From: Cellulomonas sp.
GTDB taxonomy: Bacteria > Actinomycetota > Actinomycetes > Actinomycetales > Cellulomonadaceae
Assembly: GCF_015234515.1 (NCBI RefSeq)
Contig: NZ_JADGMY010000016.1
Location: 413-64,412, forward strand
Direction of reading: 5' to 3'
Length of the DNA: 64,000 nucleotides
The notes beneath the pieces were generated by a model, which saw nothing but the letters and a program-made list of their open reading frames with translations, had not been told where the DNA came from and searched no databases. The translations under genes and the position numbers were made by a program. This document shows positions 46,001 through 53,139 of the stretch, piece after piece (within the stretch, counting starts at the first letter, position 1; every line of letters starts with the position of its first letter).

Positions 46001-48774
46001 TGACGCCCGGCACGTACACGATCCTCGCGGCGGCGGCCGACGACCCGGGCGTGGCCGTCACGATCGATCGTGACGTCTCCCTGAACCAGCAGCTCGACGC
46101 GACCGTGGTGCTCGCGTCACCGGTCGGGAACCAGGTCGTGCAGGTCGTCGTGCAGTCCGCGCACGACGCCTTCCAGGCGCGCGAGGGCGCGCGCCTCACG
46201 GTCACGGGCGTCGTCGGGTACTCGGGCACCACGCAGGTGCGCCGCAGCCAGACGTACACGACCGACGCGGCCGGCGAGGCGCTGGTGTGCACGACCCCGG
46301 CCGGTGCGTGCAGCGGCCGCCCGGTGCTGGCCCTGGTGTCCGGGCAGGTCGACCTGGTGGTGCAGGCCGACGGGTTCGACACGCTGCGCCTCAACGGCGT
46401 CGAGCTGGGCGCGCACGACCGCGTCGTCCTCACACCGTCGTACCAGCTGCTCGACGCGTCGGTCGTGCTCGTCCCCCGGGTCGCCACGCTGCCCGGTGTC
46501 ACGTTCGAGACCGTGTCCGCGCCGCCCGGCACGGGGACGGTGCGCCTGACGCCCGCGGTGACGGGCACCGAGACGACCTTCGACGAGGGGTCCGACGCCC
46601 GCCCCGCGACCCGCGTGGCCCTGACCTTCGTCGACACCGTCATCGGCGTCGAGAACCGCATCAGGCCCGGCACCTACCGCTTCGCGGTGCGAGCGCCCGG
46701 CTGGAGCACGCAGACCGCGGCGTCCGAGATCGTCGTCGAGGTCCCCTACCGCGCGTCCGACACCCCGGCCGCGACGCGCTCGGAGACGGTGCTGCTGCGC
46801 GACGGTGGCGTGCGCGTCACGCTCGCGCCCGACGGTGCGGCGCCCCTGGCCGCGGCGCGCGTCACGCTGTCCGCCGACGGCACCGTCGTCGCGCAGCGCG
46901 ACGTGAGCGCCGCCGCCGTGGTCGACCTCGGCGCCGTGCCGGTGGGCACGTACGAGGTGCAGGTCGTCGCCGCCGGGTTCCGCACGCCCGAGCCGGTGGG
47001 CGTCGAGGTCGTCGCGGGGACCGTCGCGACGCCGTCGGTCCCGCTCGCCGGGCTGGGCCGCGTCCAGGGCACGGTGTCGACGCGGCTGGGCGCGGGGTGG
47101 ACCGTCGCGCTGCCCGGCGCCGACGTGCGCGGCGAGGGCCCCGCCGACGCGACCGGGGCGACGGACGTCACGTTCACCGCCCGGTCCGGCACCGCCGGCG
47201 AGTTCACGCTGGTCGGGGACCTGGACCGCGAGGGCCTGTGGGCCGGCGACTGGGACGTGGCCGCGTCGGCCGACGCCCACACGTCGGCGACCGCGCTCGC
47301 GACCGTGACGACGGGCGCCACGACCTCGCACCTCGAGCTCGACCCGCTCGGCTCGACGCTCACGGTGCGCGTCACCGACGCCGCCGGCGCGCCGGTCACG
47401 TCGGGCCTCAACGTCCGCCTGGCGTACTCCGACCACGCGGTGACGATCGCACCGCCCACCGTCGAGGACGACGAGTTCGTGTTCGCCGGGCTGCTGCCGC
47501 TGACGTACACGCTGTGGGTGGTGCCCTCGACCACCGAGTACACGACCGTGAGCACCCGCGTCACCGTCGGCCCCGGCCAGCCCGGCCGCGTCGAGGTGCC
47601 GCTCGCGACGCCCACGGGCGCGGTGCAGGGCCAGGTGACGCAGGAGACCGCCGACGGTGCGAGCGTCGCGCTGCCGGGCGTCGTCGTGACCGCCACGCCG
47701 CAGGGCGCCACCGAGGGCGTCGCCGTCACCACCGGCCCCGACGGCCGCTACCTGCTCAGCGGCCTGGGCGGCGGCACGTACGCGCTGACGTTCGTCGCGT
47801 CCGGCGTGACGATCACCCGCGGCGTGCAGGTCGTGCCCGGCCAGGGCACCGTGCTGGACGTGACGTTCCCGCTGGCACGCCACGCGGTGACCGTGCAGCT
47901 CACGTCGACCATCGGCGCGGACCTGACCGGCGGGCTCGTGACGCTGACGTCGGGCACGGGCACGGTGCTGGGCCCGCAGCCGGTCTCGCGGTCCGGGTCC
48001 CGGTACGTGACGACGTTCGCGCAGGTGCCGCCGGGCACGTGGACCGCGCGTGCCACGGGGCCCGCGGGGCACCTCGCGACGGTCGAGGACACCGTGGAGG
48101 TCACGGGCCCGACGACGGTGCCGCTGCAGCTGCGGGAGGTCGAGCTGCGGCTGCGCGCGACGGGCGGCGCGCCGTCGGTCGTCGTCCGGGTGACACCGAC
48201 GGGCGGCAGCGCGCTGGACGTGCCGCTGATCGACGGTGCGAGCGACTCGCTGCTGTACCTGCCGGGCACGACGAGCGGGCCGGCCGCGCAGCTGACGGCG
48301 ACGACGTCCGCCGGGTGGCAGGTGGCGCTGTCGCAGTCGACGGTGCCGGCGAACGCCACGCGCCTGCTCGTGACCGCGACGACGACCCCGGCCCCGGTGG
48401 CCACGACGGTGTCGGCGACGACGTCGGCGCCCGTCGAGGTCGGCACCGACCTGACCGTCACGGTGACCGTGACGACCGCGTCCGGCACCCCCGCGGGGCT
48501 GGTGCGCGTGGCCGTCGGCTCGCCGCCCGCCTGGGGGACGGCCGTGACCGCGACGCTCGTGGGCGGCACGGCGACCCTCACGCTGCCGACGACCGGCTGG
48601 TCGCCGGGCAGCACCACCCTGGCGGTGCGGTACGAGCCGTCGGCGACGACGTGGGAGCCCTCGAGCACGACGGTGAGCGCCCAGGTCCAGCCCGTCCCGG
48701 GCGGACCCGGCGGACCGCAGGTCACGGGCGAGCCGACGCCCTCCGGTGAGCCGGGGGAGCCGGTCGGGCCGTGA
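43048..48774 (+). CDS. Giant membrane-anchored CpD-repeat protein 3 of the CIS island
   Basis: The largest protein of the window, 1,908 residues. It repeats the plan of the two upstream genes: N-terminal beta-sandwich modules (VRVRNVADVPLDVHVHAVG; RRVDVVLANTGATPTSARL), one membrane helix at about 220-243 (KVTAVVAVLALWGAGALVG), and a Gly/Gln/Asp-rich linker near 270-295. More than a dozen carboxypeptidase-regulatory-like beta modules follow, then an Ig-like module near 1790-1880 and a Pro/Gly-rich tail. Paired Cys residues appear only in the middle modules (about 750-880 and 1088-1093). Such a rod could span the thick actinobacterial wall. GTG start, 37 bases after the previous stop. Confidence 0.75.
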   Translation: MSDASRRSTATAPTVVVDTAAHGSPGRDVDVPVRVRNVADVPLDVHVHAVGLEPAWAPDAVTVPALAPDATASATLRVTPPAGAAAGGYPFLVVVETAAGRTVTDAVLTLDVAGELVVSIEPADARGRGRRRVDVVLANTGATPTSARLSATGSGVDVQVRLAAVDVPAAGTVRVPALLRSRQRWVGREQRHTYRVTATGRGAPQDVPGTFTARAWLGPTVLKVTAVVAVLALWGAGALVGIPRVVTALGDRQSVAADGSPGDAAGNGPDGAQDGGQGGAQGDGQGDAQDGAAAPGADAPDAPATPTLRVAGQVSGTDPAGASVQVVPTSELWGSTAEPATPGTLPTAAALGRVALGAALTAGLGRASAPAAAATAVLQALARPTGAAPGKLLGTALTVEGTAPTAQRLRTTTDASGTWAFAGLSPTTRYLVTVAKPGYRTQRYVLTGAELSATPLQTELRAGDGVLRGVVTGPDGPVGGVGLTLTDGTTTVTTRTVTEGRVGTWSVEGLSTPSTYLVTASSDRWGSTSQLVTLGAAGERTVNLSVEPGVASLTGVALGTAVLGGVGGIGGLTVTASDGTVTRTATTLTGDDAGRFVLADLPAPGTYTVTVEGPGYATVTRELAVTPAGVAGWEVAMTAVGGAVTGTVRGDDGAGVTAAGLTLSDGTETYKSMSSSDGNGSYRFVGVTAGTYVLSAEAFGYVTGYAQVEVTAGGAVTSDLVLTTVPGDGLVATAGITGRVTDASTGARVECLATTEPCLVTVTTTATALDGTTRTVTATAAPDDAYVLPADGDGGLLPGRYTLSVSVPGYESGTVAVTVPMGAVVEAATVALTPSPSLVGSVLPRVGALPPDVCVVARRAGSTTTCVPATATCTDTDARCAPVTHGMYELRRLPAGTWEVVVAGLPDDDWVTPDPVEVVLMPGETKRYDATIERLGIIRVTTLRADATGAIEVARGAPVRAMQVAGTTVRTAVSDEHGIAELRGLTPGTYTILAAAADDPGVAVTIDRDVSLNQQLDATVVLASPVGNQVVQVVVQSAHDAFQAREGARLTVTGVVGYSGTTQVRRSQTYTTDAAGEALVCTTPAGACSGRPVLALVSGQVDLVVQADGFDTLRLNGVELGAHDRVVLTPSYQLLDASVVLVPRVATLPGVTFETVSAPPGTGTVRLTPAVTGTETTFDEGSDARPATRVALTFVDTVIGVENRIRPGTYRFAVRAPGWSTQTAASEIVVEVPYRASDTPAATRSETVLLRDGGVRVTLAPDGAAPLAAARVTLSADGTVVAQRDVSAAAVVDLGAVPVGTYEVQVVAAGFRTPEPVGVEVVAGTVATPSVPLAGLGRVQGTVSTRLGAGWTVALPGADVRGEGPADATGATDVTFTARSGTAGEFTLVGDLDREGLWAGDWDVAASADAHTSATALATVTTGATTSHLELDPLGSTLTVRVTDAAGAPVTSGLNVRLAYSDHAVTIAPPTVEDDEFVFAGLLPLTYTLWVVPSTTEYTTVSTRVTVGPGQPGRVEVPLATPTGAVQGQVTQETADGASVALPGVVVTATPQGATEGVAVTTGPDGRYLLSGLGGGTYALTFVASGVTITRGVQVVPGQGTVLDVTFPLARHAVTVQLTSTIGADLTGGLVTLTSGTGTVLGPQPVSRSGSRYVTTFAQVPPGTWTARATGPAGHLATVEDTVEVTGPTTVPLQLREVELRLRATGGAPSVVVRVTPTGGSALDVPLIDGASDSLLYLPGTTSGPAAQLTATTSAGWQVALSQSTVPANATRLLVTATTTPAPVATTVSATTSAPVEVGTDLTVTVTVTTASGTPAGLVRVAVGSPPAWGTAVTATLVGGTATLTLPTTGWSPGSTTLAVRYEPSATTWEPSSTTVSAQVQPVPGGPGGPQVTGEPTPSGEPGEPVGP

Positions 48775-48864
48775 CACCCTGCGGCCGCCGTGGGAGAAGA
48801 TGGTGGGGCACGCGTGGGACCACGCGGGTGCCGCCGGTGCGGCGCGACGAGAAGGGCACACCAC

Positions 48865-49635
48865 GTGATCGAGATCCTCAGCCCCGACGAGGTGGCTCGC
48901 GCGCGTGACACGGGTGCCCTGGTCGGCGGGATCCTGCAGGCGCTGCGCCGCCGCGCCACGGTGGGCACCAACCTGCTGGAGATCGACCGCTGGACGCAGC
49001 GCATGATCCTCGACGCGGGTGCGCAGTCCTGCTACGTGGACTACGCGCCGTCGTTCGGGCGCGGGCCGTTCGGCCACTACATCTGCACGGCCGTCAACGA
49101 CGCCGTCCTGCACGGCCTGCCGCACGACTACGCGCTGCGCGACGGCGACCTGCTGACGCTCGACCTGGCAGTGTCCCTGCGCGGGATCGCCGCGGACGCC
49201 GCGATCAGCTTCGTGGTGGGCACGCCGCGCGACCCCGCCGACGTCGCGCTCGTCGAGGTGACCGAGCGCGCGCTGGCCGCCGCCATCGCGGCCGCCCGCC
49301 CCGGAGCGCGCACGGGCGACCTGTCGCACGCCATCGGGACCGTGCTGACGGACGCCGGGTACCCGGTGAACACCGAGTTCGGTGGCCACGGCATCGGCTC
49401 GACCATGCACCAGGACCCGCACGTCGCCAACGCGGGCCGCCCCGGCCGCGGCTACCCGCTGCGCCCGGGTCTGCTGCTCGCGCTCGAGCCGTGGGTCATG
49501 GCGGACACCGACCGGCTCGTCACCGACGCCGACGGCTGGACCCTGCGCAGCGCGACGGGCTGCCGCACGGCGCACAGCGAGCACACGATCGCGATCACCG
49601 AGGACGGCGCGGAGATCCTGACGCTCCCCCGCTGA
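48865..49635 (+). CDS. M24 metallopeptidase, methionine-aminopeptidase-like
   Basis: Pita-bread-fold metallopeptidase of 256 residues. All five metal ligands of the M24 family are visible: two Asp in LLTLDLAVSLRGIAADAAI (near 97 and 108), His in FGGHGIGSTMH (near 174), Glu in LLLALEPWVM (near 207) and Glu in AHSEHTIAITEDG (near 238). The upstream substrate His is in AVNDAVLHGLPH (near 80). GTG 48865 gives a MetAP-length protein with GAAGG upstream; the earlier in-frame GTG adds a Cys/Arg-rich tail. It is probably an accessory methionine aminopeptidase. It ends convergent to the structural CIS operon, so a link to that system is positional only. Confidence 0.85.
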   Translation: MIEILSPDEVARARDTGALVGGILQALRRRATVGTNLLEIDRWTQRMILDAGAQSCYVDYAPSFGRGPFGHYICTAVNDAVLHGLPHDYALRDGDLLTLDLAVSLRGIAADAAISFVVGTPRDPADVALVEVTERALAAAIAAARPGARTGDLSHAIGTVLTDAGYPVNTEFGGHGIGSTMHQDPHVANAGRPGRGYPLRPGLLLALEPWVMADTDRLVTDADGWTLRSATGCRTAHSEHTIAITEDGAEILTLPR

Positions 49636-49648
49636 CGCGCGGCCGCCC

Positions 49649-49660
49649 GCCCCGCGGGGC
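49649..49660. terminator. Short palindrome between convergent genes
   Basis: GCCCCGCGGGGC is a perfect 12-bp palindrome in the 27-base gap between the M24 gene (plus) and the last gene of the CIS operon (minus). It is placed where a bidirectional terminator would be, but is short and lacks a U-tract. Confidence 0.3.
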
Positions 49661-49662
49661 CG

Positions 49663-50187
49663 TCAGCTCAGGACGAGCATCGCCACGACGAACGCGACAC
49701 CCGCGCCCAGCAGCGCGGACACCAGCGCGACCACCCACGTGCGCGGGTGGGTGCACGGCACCGGCACGAGGACCTCGAGGACCTGCGGCTCCGGCTCGGG
49801 GGCCGGCGGTGGCGGCAGCACGGGCGCCGGGCGCGGGGTCAGGTCGGCGCCGCAGCGCACGCACGGCCCGCGCGCGTGCGCGTTGTGCTCGCCGCAGACC
49901 AGGCACGCGACGACGACCCCGGCGACCTCACCCTCGACGCCCGGGGACCGGCGCACCGGGCCCTGGTCGACGTCCGACGCGGCCGCCCGGGCAGCGCCGC
50001 GGTCGGCCCAGAACAGCGGGAAGTCGCACTGCGGGCAGAACGCCGACGCGTCGCGGCGCAGCAGGTCGAGCGTCGACCGCGTCCCGCACTCGGGGCACGT
50101 CACCGTGTCCGTGGGGGTCACGGTGTCGACGAACCGGCCCTCACCCAGGCCCACGCCCAGCACGGGCTCACGCACCACCTCGGTCAT
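49663..50187 (-). CDS. Tail-anchored double zinc-ribbon membrane protein
   Basis: Protein of 174 residues, last gene of the structural operon. Two zinc-ribbon units are visible: CPECG...CPQCD (about 31-54) and CLVCG...CVRCG (about 96-113). A Pro-rich segment (RPAPVLPPPPAPEPEPQ) leads to a single C-terminal membrane helix at about 150-172 (WVVALVSALLGAGVAFVVAM). With no signal peptide, the zinc ribbons should stay in the cytoplasm. Its ATG overlaps the gpI stop (ATGA). No family is recognised. As a cytoplasm-facing membrane protein co-expressed with the baseplate, it is a candidate for docking the particle at the membrane. Confidence 0.75.
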   Translation of the reverse strand: MTEVVREPVLGVGLGEGRFVDTVTPTDTVTCPECGTRSTLDLLRRDASAFCPQCDFPLFWADRGAARAAASDVDQGPVRRSPGVEGEVAGVVVACLVCGEHNAHARGPCVRCGADLTPRPAPVLPPPPAPEPEPQVLEVLVPVPCTHPRTWVVALVSALLGAGVAFVVAMLVLS

Positions 50188-50720
50188 CGGGACTCCCCCT
50201 CCGGTCGGGGCCACACCGTGCGGCCCGCCACCACCAGCTCGACGCGCACGTGCGCCGGCACCTCGGCGCGCACCAGCTCGACCAGCTCGTCCTGCGTCAG
50301 CCGCCCGGTCGACGCGGCCTCGAGCCGCACCCACGCGGTGTCCGTCGGCTCCTCGCCCAGCGGGTGCACACCGCCACCGTCGACGACGTGCGCGGGCCCG
50401 CCGGTGTACCCCTCGAGCAGCACGCGCAGCCCGTGGGCGGTCCCGCGCCACGGCAGCGCCGCAGCTCCGGCCGCGAGCAGGTCCCGCTGCAGGTCCTCCG
50501 GGAGGTCCGCGTCGAGGCCCGGCAGCCCGATCCAGCGCGCCAGGTAGCGCACCATCTCGGGTGGTGCGAGCCGCGGGTCCGCCAGGTACGGCAGGTTGTC
50601 CGGGTGGGCCAGCAGCGTCTCGGCCTCGGCCTGGAAGATCCGCACGAACCGCGAGAAGAAGTCCTCCGCGACCATGCCCGCAGGCAGCTGCGCGAGCAGC
50701 CAGTCCTCAGCGCGTCCCAC
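50184..50720 (-). CDS. Baseplate protein, phage tail protein I (gpI)
   Basis: Baseplate wedge component of 178 residues, equivalent to phage P2 gpI and Afp12. Diagnostic segments are FFSRFVRIFQAEAETLLAHPDNLP near 21, DPRLAPPEMVRYLARWIGLPGL near 48 and LPWRGTAHGLRVLLEGYTG near 88. In this family it joins gpJ to form the wedge around the spike. It lies 24 bases downstream of the gpJ gene and overlaps the zinc-ribbon gene by four bases. Confidence 0.9.
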   Translation of the reverse strand: MGRAEDWLLAQLPAGMVAEDFFSRFVRIFQAEAETLLAHPDNLPYLADPRLAPPEMVRYLARWIGLPGLDADLPEDLQRDLLAAGAAALPWRGTAHGLRVLLEGYTGGPAHVVDGGGVHPLGEEPTDTAWVRLEAASTGRLTQDELVELVRAEVPAHVRVELVVAGRTVWPRPEGESR

Positions 50721-50744
50721 GTCGGGCCCCCGTCGCCGCGGACG

Positions 50745-52700
50745 TCATCGGACGACCACGCGGTGCTCGGCGGACAGCAGCAGCGTGTCCGCGTCGATCG
50801 TCAGGGACTCGCGGCCCTCGCCGACGCGGCGGCCGTTGCGCAGGTCGTACCCGAACAGCGTGACCTCGTCGACGCCCAGCACGCCGTCGACGCCCTCGGC
50901 GACCTGCGCGACGGCGGTCGCGGTGAGCGTCTGACCGAACGGCCACCCGGTGCCCTGCGGACCGCCGACCAGCGGGTGCACGAACCGCGTGACGGCCTCC
51001 ACGACGCGCTCGCGCACGGCCTGCACGGGACGCCCGGGGACCGCCCGCACGAGGGCCGCGACGGACACCCCGTGGTAGAACGGCGCCCCCAGCCCCACGG
51101 ACACCCCGACGGTCCGGCGCAGGTCGAGCTCGGCCGCGACGACGTCGAGCAGCCGCGGCGAGAGGACGAAGTCGTCGATGGTGTGGGTGCGCGGGTCGGT
51201 GCGCACCTGCGGCACCAGCAGCACGTGCACGGGACGCGCCGGGCCGTCGGGCGGCACGGGCAGGCAGCGGGCACGCGCGACCTCGACGGACGCCTGCCGC
51301 GCGACCTGCTCGAAGTCCGACGCGGTCACCGCGCGCTGCCCCGTGCGCAGCGCGAGCGGGCCGCGCACCTTGGCCTCGTCGACCGTCTCGGCGTCCACGC
51401 CCCCGGTCGCGGGCACGAGGTTCGCGACCGAGCGCACCGACGGCAGCGCGGTGCGCAGCGACGTCACGGTGCGCGCCCCGACGTTGCCGCGCGAGCCGCC
51501 CCCGGTGCGGTAGCCCGTGACGCGCACCTGGGCGCCGTCGGGCGGCACCGCGCCGTGCTGGCGGGTCGTGCCGTCGGGCTGGCGGACGGCCGGACCGAAC
51601 CGCACCTCCCCGGTGGCGGAGTCCCACACCACGTGCCGGTCGTCCGGCCCGGACGCGGAGAAGTCCGGGACCTCGTCCCACTCGCCGGCGCCCGTGTGGT
51701 CGACGACGACGACGCGCTCGTCGCCGCGTCGCGTGGCCACCGGGGCCGCGCTGACCGCGAACCGCTGGCCCGGGCGCCCGTCGGAGCGGCCCAGCACCTC
51801 CGCCGGCATCGCCTGCGCGTGCTCGGCCGGCACGCTCACGCCGACCGTGCGGACCTGCACGGAGCCCACCTGCGGGGACGCCTGGTAGGCGGGCCGCCCG
51901 TCGGCGCGGTCCAGCAGGCGCGCGCGCAGCCAGTAGGCGGTCGTCCCGCCGATCGTCAGGGGCGCGTGCCGGTCGCCGACCAGCAGCGTCACGGCACCGT
52001 CGCGGTTCAGGCCGCCCGTGGTGTCCTCGTCGACGACCGTGGGCACCCACGCCTCGCCGCTCCACACCTCCCACGCCAGCGGTGGGCGCGTCGGGTCGAC
52101 GCCGATGCCCTCGGCGTGCGCCGTGACGTCCAGGCGCAGCACGAGGTCCGCGAGCGGGTCGGTGCAGCCCAGGTAGAACGCGTCGCCGTCGCGGATGGGC
52201 GACGACGGGAAGCAGCGGACGCTCTCGCCCGGCACCTGCAGCGGCTCCCACGCGTCGGTCGAGGCCGCGCCGTCCGGCCCGGCGGTGCGCGCGGCGACCA
52301 GGCGCGGTGGCACGGCGACGGCCTCGGCCGACGTCGCGAACACCACGGGCTCCTGCCCGCCGACCGTCACGGTCGACACCGCGGTCCCCTCGGGGACGAC
52401 CACGGGCTCGGTCGCGGGCGCCGCGAGCCGGAACGTCAGGCGCGTGTGCGCGACCGACGGCGGGAACGGCTCGACGCCGACCAGTCCCAGGAAGTGCGCG
52501 TACATCCGGTCCGGCACCTGGTTGACCCGGTAGAGCACCATCTCGCCGACCCACGCGAACAGCTCGACGAGAGCGACGCCGGGGTCCGACAGGTTGTGGT
52601 TGGTCCACTCGGGCGTGAACCGCGGGATGAGGCGCTTCGTCTCGTCGACGATGTCCTGGAACCGGCGGTCGTCGAGGTTCGGCGGGTCGAGCGGCGGCAT
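50745..52700 (-). CDS. Putative baseplate assembly protein (gpJ-like)
   Basis: Baseplate wedge protein of 651 residues, the Afp11/Pvc11 equivalent. The N-terminus LDDRRFQDIVDETKRLIPRFTPEWTNHNLSDPGVALVELFAWVGEM (about 8-53) is a hallmark of eCIS baseplate proteins. The C-terminal half contains the baseplate-J core (KVRGPLALRTGQRAVTASDFEQVAR near 405 and VHVLLVPQVRTDPRTHTIDDFVLSPRLL near 470). The long insert between (about 90-390) is beta-rich. It begins one base after the gp25 stop. Confidence 0.92.
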   Translation of the reverse strand: MPPLDPPNLDDRRFQDIVDETKRLIPRFTPEWTNHNLSDPGVALVELFAWVGEMVLYRVNQVPDRMYAHFLGLVGVEPFPPSVAHTRLTFRLAAPATEPVVVPEGTAVSTVTVGGQEPVVFATSAEAVAVPPRLVAARTAGPDGAASTDAWEPLQVPGESVRCFPSSPIRDGDAFYLGCTDPLADLVLRLDVTAHAEGIGVDPTRPPLAWEVWSGEAWVPTVVDEDTTGGLNRDGAVTLLVGDRHAPLTIGGTTAYWLRARLLDRADGRPAYQASPQVGSVQVRTVGVSVPAEHAQAMPAEVLGRSDGRPGQRFAVSAAPVATRRGDERVVVVDHTGAGEWDEVPDFSASGPDDRHVVWDSATGEVRFGPAVRQPDGTTRQHGAVPPDGAQVRVTGYRTGGGSRGNVGARTVTSLRTALPSVRSVANLVPATGGVDAETVDEAKVRGPLALRTGQRAVTASDFEQVARQASVEVARARCLPVPPDGPARPVHVLLVPQVRTDPRTHTIDDFVLSPRLLDVVAAELDLRRTVGVSVGLGAPFYHGVSVAALVRAVPGRPVQAVRERVVEAVTRFVHPLVGGPQGTGWPFGQTLTATAVAQVAEGVDGVLGVDEVTLFGYDLRNGRRVGEGRESLTIDADTLLLSAEHRVVVR

Positions 52701-52701
52701 G

Positions 52702-53139
52702 TCAGGAGTCCTCGCGGGGGATCACGTAGAAGGGGAAGACCAGGTTGCGGCGGTCGTTGGTGGACCGGACGCGGTAGTCGATCTGGATGTGGAGCAGGCC
52801 CGAGTCGCCCGGGTCCTGCACGGGGCGCACGTCCTCGACCTCGACGCGCGGCTCCCACTGGGCGAGCGCGTCGCGCACGGCCTGGCGTACCAGACCGACG
52901 AGGTTGGGCGTGATCGGCTCGAAGAGCAGGTCCCAGATGCGGCAGCCGAACGCGGGGCGCATCAGGCGCTCGCCGGGTGCCGTGAGCAGGACGACGCGCA
53001 TCGCGTCCTCGACGTCGCCGACGCCGTCGGTCATGGCGATCGACCCGGTGTGGTCGACCGCGAAGGGCCACGCGAAGCCGCGGCCCACGAAGTCCGCGGC
53101 GGCCGTCATGCGCGCGGACGGGTGCTGGAGCTCGCTCAT
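52702..53139 (-). CDS. Baseplate wedge protein, gp25/GpW family
   Basis: Protein of 145 residues matching T4 gp25/Afp9, the lysozyme-like fold that links baseplate to sheath initiation. It has FVGRGFAWPFAVDHTGSIAMTDGVGDVEDAMRVVLLTAPGERLMRPAFGCRIWDLLFEP across about 17-76, including the EPR-type core WEPRVEVEDV near 105. The start overlaps the VgrG-like stop by one base (TGATG). Confidence 0.92.
   Translation of the reverse strand: MSELQHPSARMTAAADFVGRGFAWPFAVDHTGSIAMTDGVGDVEDAMRVVLLTAPGERLMRPAFGCRIWDLLFEPITPNLVGLVRQAVRDALAQWEPRVEVEDVRPVQDPGDSGLLHIQIDYRVRSTNDRRNLVFPFYVIPREDS

Noticed and set aside
48776..48864. Longer M24 protein starting at GTG 48790
   Set aside because: The extra 25 residues are Cys/Arg/Gly-rich and unlike MetAP. 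GTG 48865 has GAAGG upstream and gives the family length.
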